The notes: generated by a model not told the origin, from the sequence alone. Shown: positions 8,351 to 16,411, counted from the first letter of the stretch. The stretch: DNA of 64,000 nt from Acholeplasmatales bacterium (GCA_017961685.1 JAGCWW010000076.1:1-64000), one strand, 5' to 3'. Program-made: numbers and translations.

Positions 8351-10402
8351 CTATTTTAAATAAGCATATGCTTTCTTTAAGATTTCTTTATCAGAATCAT
8401 TAGTAATTGTTTGTAATGCTTCTTGATAATTTAACCATAAAGCTTCTTTAATTTCATGTTCTTGAAGGATTATCTTTTCACTTGTAGGTGTAGCTATAAA
8501 GTATATTACATCCTTAATTGTTCCAAGTCTTGGAGAGTAAGTATTGATCTCTCTAAATCCTGTATCAAGTTTAACATCTAAGTATGTTTCTTCTTTAATT
8601 TCTCTTAAAGCTGTTTCTACTTCTGTTTCATTATTTTCTACATGACCTTTTGTAAATGAATAATGGCCTTGTTTATGTTTAGAAATTAAGAATCTTAATC
8701 CACCATTTTCATACTTATAGATAATTGCTCCACAAGATTTTTCTTTAACTGGATTAATTTCAATTAACTTTAAGATATCATGTCTAATAATCTTACCGCT
8801 TGTTGTCTTTGGTAATTCTTTAGCATAAATAATAGCTCTTGGATATTTATATGGAGCTGTATTAACTTTAACATAATCTTGTAACTCTTTTGTTAAATCA
8901 TAGCTTGGAGTATATCCTTCAGCTAAGTGAATTACAGCACATATGATTTGACCACGAATTGGGTCAGGTAAGCCAATTATTGCACTTTCAGTTACTGCTG
9001 GATGAGTGTTAAGTACACTTTCAATTTCGAATGGCCCGATACGATATCCACTTGATTTAATCATATCGTCATTTCTACTTACATACCAGAAATAACCATC
9101 ATTATCCATATATGCGATATCACCTGTGTGATAAATTCCTTTATAGTCGATACAATCAATTCTTTGATCGTTTAAAACATAATGATCTAAAAGTCCAATT
9201 GATTCTCTAGCGTTCATAATTACTACTTCACCTGGTTCATTTATTGTAGCAAATGTTCCATCAGATTTTAGTAATCTAATATCATATAGTGGACTTGGTC
9301 TACCCATACTTGCAGGTTTAACATCTAAATACTTAAATGTACAAGTAAGTGGAGTTGATTCACTTTGACCGAATCCTTCATGGATATATTTACCAGTTAA
9401 ATAGAAGAATTCTTTATTGATTTCACCTGATAGAGGTTCACCAGCTGTTGAGAAATGTTTAATTGATTTAACATCATCAGATTCTAGTCCATCAGTTAAG
9501 ATTAAACGATACATTGTAGGTGGGATACACATACTTGTTGGTTTATATTTCTTTAACATCTTTCTAAATCTATATGCATCAAATCTAATTGGATCATATC
9601 CTAGAATTGCTGTACCACAAATCCATTGACCATAAATATTACCCCAACCAAACTTAGCCCAACCGCTATCTGCTTGAGTAATATGTAAGCCATTATTTTG
9701 TACTGCTTGCATATATTTTGCAGTTATGATATGACCTAGTGGATATTTTCTATTGTGAATAGCCATCTTTGGATAACCACTTGTTCCACTAGTGAAATAA
9801 ATAACCATTTCATCTTTATTGCTTAAACCACTATAACCTTTAAACTCTTCACACTTAGTATATTCTGAATTAAAATCATGTCCAATGTTTTGAGGTTTAT
9901 CAGATACGATAATAACATTCTTTAATTCTTCAGCTTCTTCTTTTACACCATCAATTTGCTTTAAAACAAATGAATCATCAATTGCAATTAATGCCTTAAC
10001 GTGGGCATTTTTTAATCTATATAGAATGTCCTTTTTAGTAAGTTGAATACTTGCAGGAACTACTACTGCACCTATTCTATGTAAGGCTACTGCAATAATC
10101 CAGTACTCAGCTCTTCTACGAAGTAAAGTTAAAACTCTATCTCCTTTTTTAATACCTAATTTAGTAAAATAAGTAGCTGCCTTTTTAGATAATCTAGATA
10201 TATCAGTAAAAGTATAACGACGTTCTTCGTTAAAATCATTGCAGTATAATAAAGCTAACTTATCTGGTTCAAGTTCAGCCCATTTATCGACAATGTCTCT
10301 AGCAAAATCAAAGTCTTCAGGAATAATAACCTTTAGGTTTTGTTTAAAGTCATCATAGTTTTCAAATTCAATTTTGTTTAAGTAGTTATTTAATAGTTCC
10401 AT
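8351..10402 (-). CDS. AMP-forming acyl-CoA synthetase fused to a C-terminal Nudix hydrolase domain
   Basis: 683 residues. Residues about 1-540 form an acyl-CoA synthetase of the medium-chain/acetate type: YFTSGTSGYPKMA, EGFGQSESTPLTC, YHTGDIAYMD, and KTTSGKIIRH with the catalytic Lys. Residues about 545-683 form a Nudix domain with the box GHVENNETEVETALREIKEE, in which the Gly before the last position is replaced by Tyr. The first half should make acyl-CoA and AMP; the second may hydrolyse a nucleotide by-product such as a dinucleoside polyphosphate. The ATG is set by AGGAGG; an upstream GTG (10420) overlaps that site and is rejected. A T-box leader precedes it. Confidence 0.85.
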   Translation of the reverse strand: MELLNNYLNKIEFENYDDFKQNLKVIIPEDFDFARDIVDKWAELEPDKLALLYCNDFNEERRYTFTDISRLSKKAATYFTKLGIKKGDRVLTLLRRRAEYWIIAVALHRIGAVVVPASIQLTKKDILYRLKNAHVKALIAIDDSFVLKQIDGVKEEAEELKNVIIVSDKPQNIGHDFNSEYTKCEEFKGYSGLSNKDEMVIYFTSGTSGYPKMAIHNRKYPLGHIITAKYMQAVQNNGLHITQADSGWAKFGWGNIYGQWICGTAILGYDPIRFDAYRFRKMLKKYKPTSMCIPPTMYRLILTDGLESDDVKSIKHFSTAGEPLSGEINKEFFYLTGKYIHEGFGQSESTPLTCTFKYLDVKPASMGRPSPLYDIRLLKSDGTFATINEPGEVVIMNARESIGLLDHYVLNDQRIDCIDYKGIYHTGDIAYMDNDGYFWYVSRNDDMIKSSGYRIGPFEIESVLNTHPAVTESAIIGLPDPIRGQIICAVIHLAEGYTPSYDLTKELQDYVKVNTAPYKYPRAIIYAKELPKTTSGKIIRHDILKLIEINPVKEKSCGAIIYKYENGGLRFLISKHKQGHYSFTKGHVENNETEVETALREIKEETYLDVKLDTGFREINTYSPRLGTIKDVIYFIATPTSEKIILQEHEIKEALWLNYQEALQTITNDSDKEILKKAYAYLK

Positions 10403-10430
10403 ATTTCCTCCTTCTGGCACTATTGGTTAG

Positions 10431-10720
10431 AAAAATAAAAAGTCATTCTCCATTTTAGGACGAATGACTCGTGATACCACCTAAATTCATAAGAAAGTGT
10501 TACTTCCTTACCTTATCCAACACAATATTATGCCGCTTCCCCATTATACGGCGGGATGATTACTCCGTCAGAGACTACTTAAGTTAAACTTGTTCGATCT
10601 GCCGCTCCAAGACTACCTTCAATAAAACTTACTAGATTGCTTACACCATTACAATCCTCTCTATAAGTAGTAATTTATCTACTCCTTCTTTTCATAGCGT
10701 TTGATTAAATTTTCTACGCT
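10431..10720 (-). ncRNA. T-box leader (tRNA-sensing riboswitch)
   Basis: On the minus strand the leader shows the T-box signature AGGTGGTATCACG (10468-10480), followed by a terminator stem AGTCATTC/GAATGACT with TTTTTATTTTT (10431-10470). Upstream lie AGTAG and TGAAGGTAG (the two sides of a specifier loop), a stem ATAAATTACT/AGTAA..TTTAT, the AGAGAG plus TGGTGTAAG distal part of stem I, and CTTGGAGC. The UGGU in the bulge predicts a tRNA with discriminator A. The codon after GAA reads GGU or, one base on, GUA. GUA (valine) fits discriminator A better than glycine, whose tRNA normally ends in U. Specifier assignment is tentative. Confidence 0.85.
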
Positions 10721-10724
10721 CTAT

Positions 10725-10753
10725 ATTTTAGCATAATTATTTTTACTTGTAAA
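10725..10753 (-). promoter_or_regulatory. Promoter of the T-box transcript
   Basis: TTTACA (10748-10753) and TAAAAT (10725-10730) lie 17 bp apart on the minus strand. The predicted start is near 10718, just before stem I of the leader. Confidence 0.75.
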
Positions 10754-10776
10754 TAGCTAATTTTAATATATTTATA

Positions 10777-11169
10777 TTACTTAACTTTCTTTAGTTGAAA
10801 TAACATGTAAGCTAAACGGTCACCTTCAAATTTTAGTGGTTCAAGATGTGGTTTACCATCTCCATCTTCACCGAATTCATAATAGTATTTGTTTCCTTTT
10901 TTGATAATTGTACAACCATCAACTTCAAAAACATCTCCACCAACGCAAGGTAGACCTTCTTCAAGTGCTTCTTTCTTTTGTTCACCTGTTAAGGTAACTT
11001 GAATCTTCATAGCATCATCAGTAATAACAAAATCAGCTTCAGTCATTAGTTTAATATCATCATCAACTAAATTTTGTTTGATTGCTTCTTCAAGTTCAAT
11101 ATATTTGAATTCTCCTTCATCAGTAAATGAAGGTATAGCAGCTACACGCCAAGTTCCTTTAATATCCAT
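10777..11169 (-). CDS. Small protein of unknown function, lipocalin-like in pattern
   Basis: 130 residues, acidic, with no signal peptide or membrane helix. It begins MDIKGTWRVAAIPSF and alternates short strands and turns (ADFVITDDAMKIQVTL, GCTIIKKGNKYYYEF), ending in a basic tail. The GTW start and beta pattern recall small lipocalin-like calycin proteins, but no family is recognised. AGGAGG lies 8-10 bp upstream of the ATG. It is separated from the HAD gene by 64 bp and followed by the T-box promoter, so it is probably monocistronic or the end of a short transcript. Confidence 0.6.
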   Translation of the reverse strand: MDIKGTWRVAAIPSFTDEGEFKYIELEEAIKQNLVDDDIKLMTEADFVITDDAMKIQVTLTGEQKKEALEEGLPCVGGDVFEVDGCTIIKKGNKYYYEFGEDGDGKPHLEPLKFEGDRLAYMLFQLKKVK

Positions 11170-11233
11170 ATTTAATTCCTCCTATATGTTTGTACTCTAA
11201 TTTAAATATATCACATTTTACTTTGTAAAACAA

Positions 11234-11860
11234 TTATAACAACTCATTAAAACTATAAATATATTTATCACACATTTCCTTAATGTGTTCGTTATTATAA
11301 TCATTTACACCAACTACATAAAAGTTAGCACTTTTAGCACTTTTACATGCTTTATAAATATCTTCAAAAACCATACATTCTTCTGGTTTAACATTTAATT
11401 TTTTAGCAACATCTAAATAAATATCTGGTGAATCTTTACCATTTTTCATTGTAGATAAACTTCTATGATCATCAAATAATTCATATATTCCATTTCTCTT
11501 TAAGCATGGAATAAATAAAAAATCATCTAGTGCTGTAGCTATACCTAGCTTTAAACCTTTTCCTTTTAGCTTCATTAAGTATTCTTTAACAAATGGCTTT
11601 GTGATGATATTTTCTTCATATTCTAATCTCGCCATATCATTCCATTTATCTACAAGCTCATTAACTGTGTAATTGAATTTATAAGTATTTATGGTATATC
11701 TTGCGATATCATAAATATTCATTGCGCTAATGTTTTCTAGATAGTCTTTAGGTGTTTCCATATTATGTTCCTTAAAGAAATCACTATCAACTTTTTTCCA
11801 TACTCTAGAGCTATCTAAAATAGTTCCATCTAAATCAAATATTGCGCCCTTAAATTCCAT
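11234..11860 (-). CDS. HAD-superfamily hydrolase (phosphatase, beta-phosphoglucomutase-like group)
   Basis: 208 residues. Motif I is FDLDGTILDSS with the nucleophile Asp, motif II is the TA in KLGIATALDD, motif III Lys is in the KNGKDSPDIYL region, and motif IV is MVFEDIYKACKSAKSA. An alpha-helical cap lies between motif I and II, as in subclass IA. It likely removes phosphate from a small phosphorylated metabolite; substrate cannot be told. The frame extends upstream through TTG/GTG/ATG codons, but GGTG spaced before ATG-GAA-TTT and the family start at EFKGAIFDLDG favour this ATG. Confidence 0.85.
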   Translation of the reverse strand: MEFKGAIFDLDGTILDSSRVWKKVDSDFFKEHNMETPKDYLENISAMNIYDIARYTINTYKFNYTVNELVDKWNDMARLEYEENIITKPFVKEYLMKLKGKGLKLGIATALDDFLFIPCLKRNGIYELFDDHRSLSTMKNGKDSPDIYLDVAKKLNVKPEECMVFEDIYKACKSAKSANFYVVGVNDYNNEHIKEMCDKYIYSFNELL

Positions 11861-11893
11861 AAGCATCACCAAAAATTATTATAGCATAATAAA

Positions 11894-11922
11894 AATTAAA
11901 AAGCATCCTGCATTAGGATGCT
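11894..11922 (-). terminator. Terminator overlapping the end of the HTH gene
   Basis: AGCATCC-TAATGCA-GGATGCT followed by TTTTTAATTTTT on the minus strand. The stop codon of the HTH gene (TAA) lies within the T-run, so the gene's last codons encode the hairpin. Confidence 0.75.
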
Positions 11923-12120
11923 TATTGCAGAGACATTGAAAGTCTCAGCGATGTAGTTGACTACGCTGATACTATTTGTACCATCGCGTTCAATACGGCG
12001 TATTTGTCTATCGCTATAACCTAATTCATACGCCATTTCCTCTTGGGAAAGATTTAGACTCTCTCTAAGAGTCTTGATATTCGATGCAATAATTTTTGCA
12101 TCTATTTTTTTGTTATCCAT
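11896..12120 (-). CDS. Small XRE-family HTH regulator
   Basis: 74 residues, essentially a single Cro/CI-type helix-turn-helix: IKTLRESLNLSQEEMAYELGYSDRQIRRIERDG. There is no effector or membrane domain. It has a good promoter about 105-135 bp upstream and a 5' region carrying the inverted repeat TATCC-TTATA-GGATA (12196-12210), a plausible autoregulatory site. The nearest other gene on this side is a coiled-coil protein more than 350 bp away, so the target is unknown. Confidence 0.85.
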   Translation of the reverse strand: MDNKKIDAKIIASNIKTLRESLNLSQEEMAYELGYSDRQIRRIERDGTNSISVVNYIAETFNVSAISILMQDAF

Positions 12121-12489
12121 ACTAACACCTACCTCCGAACATGATCATTAATTAAACTCAATATTTTTCCTTTTTTTCTTATTTTTTTGTGTTAGTATCC
12201 TTATAGGATAACTGGTAGTATCTCTATATTATCACTATAAATTTTTAAATGCAAGTACTTTTTTAAAATATTAAAGATATTTTATAACCCTATACTTCCA
12301 ATATCTAAGTTTTTATCTTTGAATTTCAAAAATTTTAATTAATTATTATATATCCTCCAACCAATCCAAATCTACTTTAACCTATAACAACATAAGGGAT
12401 AACCAAATAAGCAGTATTCCACGTAAACCTTTTATTTCGATCCATGCTTTATATTTTATATGTTAAAAATTCAAAGAAGGGTCAAATAG
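12121..12489. other. Long intergenic region
   Basis: This 369-bp stretch holds the HTH gene's ribosome site, a 5' region with inverted repeat 12196-12210, and the promoter at 12226-12254. From about 12260 to 12489 it is AT-rich and I see no convincing gene, terminator or repeat. An open frame starting ATGCTTTATATT near 12448 lacks a ribosome site and was not called. Confidence 0.6.
12226..12254 (-). promoter_or_regulatory. Promoter of the XRE gene
   Basis: TTGCAT (12249-12254) and TAATAT (12226-12231) lie 17 bp apart on the minus strand. The predicted leader of about 100 nt contains the TATCC/GGATA inverted repeat. Confidence 0.6.
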
Positions 12490-12975
12490 TTAAACTTCTA
12501 TTAAGTTTGTAAGATTAACTCTATCAATAGCCATTTGAAGCTTAACTATTTCTTGTTTTGTCTTTTCGTAGTCTTCCTTAGCCTTATCGACATCATAAAG
12601 TATTTCGGTATATTCGACTTGCTTTAGATATTGTAAGGTTCTTGTTTTCTTTCTCTTACAAGAAAGAACGCTAAGTCTCTTTGAGACTTCGTTTAGCTGT
12701 GCTAAATAGACTAGGCAATCCCCAATAGTCATATTAAACTCTGGGACAATTGTTGTAGCGTTGGATTTAGCTAGTAAACCCCTTAAATAGATTTCCTTTT
12801 TGTTAAGGTCATCTATTTTTTGTCTAACTTCGCTATAGTTGTAATCAGTTAAGATTTTATCTTCTTCACTGATATAGCTAACCATACATTCGCTAGACTC
12901 TTTTTGAAGAATTTCGTTTTTTTCTTCATAGATTTGTTTTAAATCTTTCATAATTTCTGTATTGCATTTAAGCAT
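12490..12975 (-). CDS. Coiled-coil protein, DIP1984/septicolysin-like
   Basis: 161 residues, mostly helical. QKIDDLNKKEIYLRGLLAKSNATT, then TIGDCLVYLAQLNEVSKRLSVL and a final segment YEKTKQEIVKLQMAIDRVNLTN resemble the DIP1984-like family, small proteins with a helix-loop-helix core and unknown role. There is no signal peptide. The ATG is chosen because GGTGA lies 7 bp upstream; the frame extends four codons further. It follows a membrane acyltransferase gene but is separated from it by a terminator. Family assignment is moderate; biochemical function is not known. Confidence 0.6.
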   Translation of the reverse strand: MLKCNTEIMKDLKQIYEEKNEILQKESSECMVSYISEEDKILTDYNYSEVRQKIDDLNKKEIYLRGLLAKSNATTIVPEFNMTIGDCLVYLAQLNEVSKRLSVLSCKRKKTRTLQYLKQVEYTEILYDVDKAKEDYEKTKQEIVKLQMAIDRVNLTNLIEV

Positions 12976-13026
12976 TGTAATCACCAACCTTCACCTATAT
13001 TCTAAGGCTTTATTTAACATTTCACC

Positions 13027-13043
13027 AGGACATGTTATGTCCT
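13027..13043. repeat. Perfect palindrome upstream of the coiled-coil gene
   Basis: AGGACAT-GTT-ATGTCCT is a perfect 7-bp inverted repeat with a 3-base loop. It lies between the acyltransferase terminator and the next gene. It could be an operator or a second hairpin of the terminator. Confidence 0.5.
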
Positions 13044-13044
13044 A

Positions 13045-13070
13045 ATAAAAAAGCATCCTAACTGGATGCT
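13045..13070 (-). terminator. Terminator of the membrane acyltransferase gene
   Basis: AGCATCC-AGTTA-GGATGCT followed by TTTTTTATTAGG on the minus strand. The CDS stop lies inside the hairpin. Confidence 0.75.
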
Positions 13071-14230
13071 TCATTTATTTGTTCTTTTTGTTCTTCAATT
13101 TGTTGTGTTTCTGTAGTTTCTAATTCATTAGTTTCTTCTTTTTCTTCTTTAAAGATTTTAGAACATAAACATCTTATCTTTTTCTCTATAAAGTTACAGA
13201 ACTTCTTAACTCTACATAGTTTAAATAGATAATGTCTTACTGCATCAATTAATGCAAAACAAATAAATAATAGAATTGCTGTACCTATAACCGCAAATGG
13301 GAAAGCAAATGGATTAAGTTTACCATACTTCCAGAAACGATATGACATAAACTTTTGCCAGAAATATGGGGATACATGAATTACATAAACACTAAATGCT
13401 AGTGGAGCAAAGAATTTAACTCCAAAAATAGTTGGTTTATGTAGCTTCATTTTCGCAAACATTAAAACCATTGTTATACCACAAACATAAACTGTTGGTG
13501 ATGTGTAATTAATTAAGGTTTTCATGAAATATAATTCATAAGGGAATTTCATCCAACCAAATGTTAAAGTAACACATCCTAAATAAACTAATAATAATAC
13601 CCACCATTTATAATTCTTTTCTATACCAAACTTAGAAAAATAAGCACCAGTTAAATATAACATCATTAACCATAAGGCACTATATCCATAGCTTGTTGTA
13701 TATGTATCTTGATTAAAGAATGTTGGGATAAATGTAAATATAATAAAGATTGTTGCTATTAATAATCTACCTTGATTTCTTGTCATTTTATCAATAGCCA
13801 TATTCATAAATGGAATAAAGAAAAACATACAAAAATAGGCTCTATAATACCATATTACGTAATATGCAAAAGGCATTGATGCCTTCTTAAAATCATCTAT
13901 GGTAACTTCACTAGGATACCTAACTTTAAATATCGTAATAGATATTAAAAGCAAGAAAGTTATCTGGATATTTAGATATAAGATGTTTGCATATTTATGT
14001 TTTGATTTATATCCTACATATCCTGATATAATACCAAAGATATTAACAGCACAGTAACAAGCAATCTCTAAGAACCACGCAATATCATTATTGATACCCT
14101 TGGTAGTATAATTATCTAAAACTGCTCCTCTACCTAAAATATGAAGGATTAAAACCATAATCATAGAAACAATTCTAAGTAAGTCTATTCCATAGTTTCT
14201 CTCTACCTTTATGCCGATAGATTGATCCAT
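13058..14230 (-). CDS. Membrane acyltransferase, acyltransferase-3 (OafA/YrhL-like) family
   Basis: 390 residues with about ten membrane helices. The N-terminus GIDLLRIVSMIMVLILHILGR carries the R-x(9-10)-H pattern of the family, with the His at the end of the first helix. Acyltransferase-3 proteins move acyl groups, often acetyl, to surface sugars. The C-terminal tail of about 40 residues is charged and rich in Glu, Thr and Gln. It lies 11 bp downstream of a small protein of unknown function, probably in one transcript. Substrate cannot be told from the context. Confidence 0.85.
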   Translation of the reverse strand: MDQSIGIKVERNYGIDLLRIVSMIMVLILHILGRGAVLDNYTTKGINNDIAWFLEIACYCAVNIFGIISGYVGYKSKHKYANILYLNIQITFLLLISITIFKVRYPSEVTIDDFKKASMPFAYYVIWYYRAYFCMFFFIPFMNMAIDKMTRNQGRLLIATIFIIFTFIPTFFNQDTYTTSYGYSALWLMMLYLTGAYFSKFGIEKNYKWWVLLLVYLGCVTLTFGWMKFPYELYFMKTLINYTSPTVYVCGITMVLMFAKMKLHKPTIFGVKFFAPLAFSVYVIHVSPYFWQKFMSYRFWKYGKLNPFAFPFAVIGTAILLFICFALIDAVRHYLFKLCRVKKFCNFIEKKIRCLCSKIFKEEKEETNELETTETQQIEEQKEQINEASS

Positions 14231-14241
14231 TAAATCACTTC

Positions 14242-14631
14242 CTAACTATTTTCTTTTTTATTATTATAATTAGCATAAGCAAATTGTTTGATAAAAATTC
14301 TATTTTCATCAACAAATTTCATTATCTTAACTAATAATTCTTTATAATCAGTATTTTCAATTTTATTTATATCAACTTCTTTTAATGGTTCCTTTGATTT
14401 AATTAATTCATCAGTTTCAATAGCTCCTAAGAATTCATCATTATAGGCGATAATGATTGCTCCTTTAGTATTTTCACTAACGTTATATTCACCGTTCTTT
14501 TCCACAATATATTTAAACCCATTAGAAATAGGGGCATAATAGTATTCATCATCAATTGGGAAAAGTGGTCCAATATATTTTTTTAATCCACTTGGATTAT
14601 CATCTTTAACCATTAATTCATATAACTTCAT
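14242..14631 (-). CDS. Small cytoplasmic protein of unknown function
   Basis: 129 residues, no signal or membrane segment. It begins MKLYELMVKDDNPSGLKKYIG and has a middle section of alternating strands (NGFKYIVEKNGEYNVSE, GAIIIAYNDEFLGAIE) followed by a helical C-terminus. I do not recognise the family; the pattern could suit an SMI1/KNR4-like or immunity-type fold, but no decisive motif is visible. GAGGTG lies 6-7 bp before this ATG, which rejects the GTG three codons upstream. It is followed closely by the acyltransferase gene. Confidence 0.6.
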   Translation of the reverse strand: MKLYELMVKDDNPSGLKKYIGPLFPIDDEYYYAPISNGFKYIVEKNGEYNVSENTKGAIIIAYNDEFLGAIETDELIKSKEPLKEVDINKIENTDYKELLVKIMKFVDENRIFIKQFAYANYNNKKENS

Positions 14632-14663
14632 TTTTAACACCTCAAAACAATTATATCACAGAA

Positions 14664-14689
14664 TAAAAAAAGAGATAACTAGTATCTCT
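14664..14689 (-). terminator. Terminator of the importer permease gene
   Basis: AGAGATA-CTAGT-TATCTCT with TTTTTTTATTC on the minus strand, a perfect 7-bp stem touching the stop codon of the permease. Confidence 0.75.
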
Positions 14690-15438
14690 TATAAAGCAAT
14701 TTTTTTCTTAAGTTTACGAATAAATATTTCTACTATTATAACTATACTAATCATTAGTATACCCCAAGCAAAAATGTATTCCATATCTAAAAATGATCTA
14801 TATTCACCCATCTCATAGCCTATACTATTTTTTGTTTGAGCAATTAATTCAGCCATTACCATTGCCTTTAATCCAAGGCCTACAGATTGTAGTATGGAAA
14901 GCATAATATATGGCTTAGTTAAAGGAATATATACTTTTCTTAGGATGAATAAATTTGTTTTAGATAACATCTTTGTTTCATTAATAATAGAATCATCAAT
15001 ATTATTAATACCATTTAATAATGCTTCATACATTATAGGCATTATAACAAGTAAGCTTACATAAATTGGTGTAGAATTTCTACTAAATAGAAATAAGAAT
15101 AATAATATTACAACTACAACAGGAACTGTTTTAAGTAGTGTAATTATAGGAGCAATGAATGCCTTAAATTTTCTTGATAGAGTAGATAATATTACTAAAG
15201 CTAGTGATACGATAAATGATATTGATATCGCAATAACTATTTTTAGAATAGTTCTACCTAAAATATTATAAGTTCTTCCATCAGATAATAAATGAGCTAA
15301 CGCATTAGTTGTTTTATCTATTTTTGGAACAGCAAATTCATTGTTTATTGTAACACTTAATATTAGCCAAAAGATAAAGATAGATATTATACCAAGTATA
15401 AAGAATATCGTATCATTTCTTTTATCTAAAGAATTCAT
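14689..15438 (-). CDS. ABC importer permease, SsuC/TauC-like
   Basis: 249 residues with about six membrane helices. The segment around NGINNIDDSIINETKMLSKT followed by LRKVYIPLTKPYI is the cytoplasmic loop that contacts the ATPase (EAA-like). It belongs to the nitrate/sulfonate/taurine/thiamine-precursor importer group. It overlaps the end of the binding-protein gene by 17 bp and probably relies on translational coupling, as its own ribosome site is weak. No ATPase gene is next to it, so the ATPase must be encoded elsewhere or shared. Confidence 0.85.
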   Translation of the reverse strand: MNSLDKRNDTIFFILGIISIFIFWLILSVTINNEFAVPKIDKTTNALAHLLSDGRTYNILGRTILKIVIAISISFIVSLALVILSTLSRKFKAFIAPIITLLKTVPVVVVILLFLFLFSRNSTPIYVSLLVIMPIMYEALLNGINNIDDSIINETKMLSKTNLFILRKVYIPLTKPYIMLSILQSVGLGLKAMVMAELIAQTKNSIGYEMGEYRSFLDMEYIFAWGILMISIVIIVEIFIRKLKKKIAL

Positions 15439-16342
15439 CAGTTACCATTCCGTTTAAGATTTTAGCGTTATAATTATTTACTTCAGTATAATAAGCAAGG
15501 ATCTTATCTTTATTATCTTTTGCTTTAATGAAACTAATATTTGCATTTGGAATACTCTTTGCTAAAACTTCTTCTCCCATCTTTGTGAAGAATTGGTTTT
15601 TGTTTAATACTTCTTTTGCATATTCAGCTGGTTTTTCATTTAAGTATTCGATATTTTTCTTAATATCTTTAATTACTGAATTACATCTAGATTGATTAGC
15701 ATCAGGATTTACGAAAATACCTGCTTGATAAATTGTTGTAGACATATAGCTAGATAAATCTAAGACATTTAATTCTGCCTTCTTATTTACCCTTAATGCT
15801 GTAATTTGTGGTTCAGCGATTAAACAAAAATCAAAGTCACTTCCACCCATGAATGTTGATGTTGCTGTAGTAACATCATTTTCATAAGTGATTTCTACTT
15901 CTGATTCAGCAATTGAATTAGTCTTTAAAGCATTCTTTAAAGCAATATCAGGAGTGTTGTTTTGTCCATAAGCAACAATTTTCTTTCCCTTTAAATCATT
16001 AATATCAGTTAATGTAGTATTTTTCTTACTAATAATATATGTATTATTTGTTGTAACTACTGCTTCTAACTTATAGCTTGATTTACCAGCAATAGCAAGT
16101 TTAGCACCTGCAGTTAGTGGTGCAATAATAATGTCATGGCTTTTTGTAGATAAACCTGCAACTAAGTTATCTGGTCCACTTACAGCCTCAACTTCTAGTC
16201 CTTTATCGTTAATTAAGTTTCCAACAGCCATTAAAGGTGTTCCTGATGGAGTAAGTAACTTAATTGTTTCTTTATCCTTTTTACATGCAGTTAAGCTTAA
16301 GCCTGCTGCGGCAATTAATGTTGTTAATAGTAATTTTTTCAT
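15422..16342 (-). CDS. ABC importer substrate-binding lipoprotein, NMT1/SsuA-like
   Basis: 306 residues. The signal peptide MKKLLLTTLIAAAGLSLTAC has a clear lipobox (LTAC), so the mature protein is anchored by a lipidated Cys. The rest follows type-2 periplasmic-binding-fold order, with LKGKKIVAYGQNNTPDIAL near residue 120 as the hinge/phosphate-like region of the SsuA/ThiY/NitT group. The ligand is not evident; ThiY-like pyrimidine, aliphatic sulfonates or similar are possible. The start is the ATG 10 nt after GGAAGG, not the ATG three codons earlier. It is divergent from a Crp/Fnr-type regulator. Confidence 0.88.
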   Translation of the reverse strand: MKKLLLTTLIAAAGLSLTACKKDKETIKLLTPSGTPLMAVGNLINDKGLEVEAVSGPDNLVAGLSTKSHDIIIAPLTAGAKLAIAGKSSYKLEAVVTTNNTYIISKKNTTLTDINDLKGKKIVAYGQNNTPDIALKNALKTNSIAESEVEITYENDVTTATSTFMGGSDFDFCLIAEPQITALRVNKKAELNVLDLSSYMSTTIYQAGIFVNPDANQSRCNSVIKDIKKNIEYLNEKPAEYAKEVLNKNQFFTKMGEEVLAKSIPNANISFIKAKDNKDKILAYYTEVNNYNAKILNGMVTDEFFR

Positions 16343-16358
16343 AATAATCATTCCTTCC

Positions 16359-16388
16359 TTTACAACATTATTATATATGAGTTATAAT
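16359..16388 (+). promoter_or_regulatory. Promoter of the Crp/Fnr-type gene
   Basis: TTTACA (16359-16364) and TATAAT (16383-16388) lie 18 bp apart. The predicted start falls at about 16395, just before the palindrome at 16398-16411. Confidence 0.65.
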
Positions 16389-16397
16389 AATAATATC

Positions 16398-16411
16398 GTA
16401 ACATATGTTAC
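16398..16411. promoter_or_regulatory. Palindromic operator between importer and Crp/Fnr genes
   Basis: GTAACATATGTTAC is a perfect 14-bp palindrome between two divergent genes, at the start site of the regulator gene and upstream of the importer gene. Crp/Fnr dimers bind such dyads, so autoregulation and importer control are likely. Binding is inferred. Confidence 0.65.

Noticed and set aside
10403-10420. GTG start of the acyl-CoA synthetase/Nudix gene
   Set aside because: The extra six codons are the AGGAGG ribosome site of the ATG at 10402.
10611-10620. Glycine specifier (GGU) for the T-box
   Set aside because: Not fully excluded, but bacterial tRNA-Gly usually has discriminator U, which would need UGGA in the T-box; the sequence has UGGU.
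13027-13043. Plus-strand terminator
   Set aside because: There is no plus-strand gene to its left; the hairpin is listed as a palindrome of unknown role.
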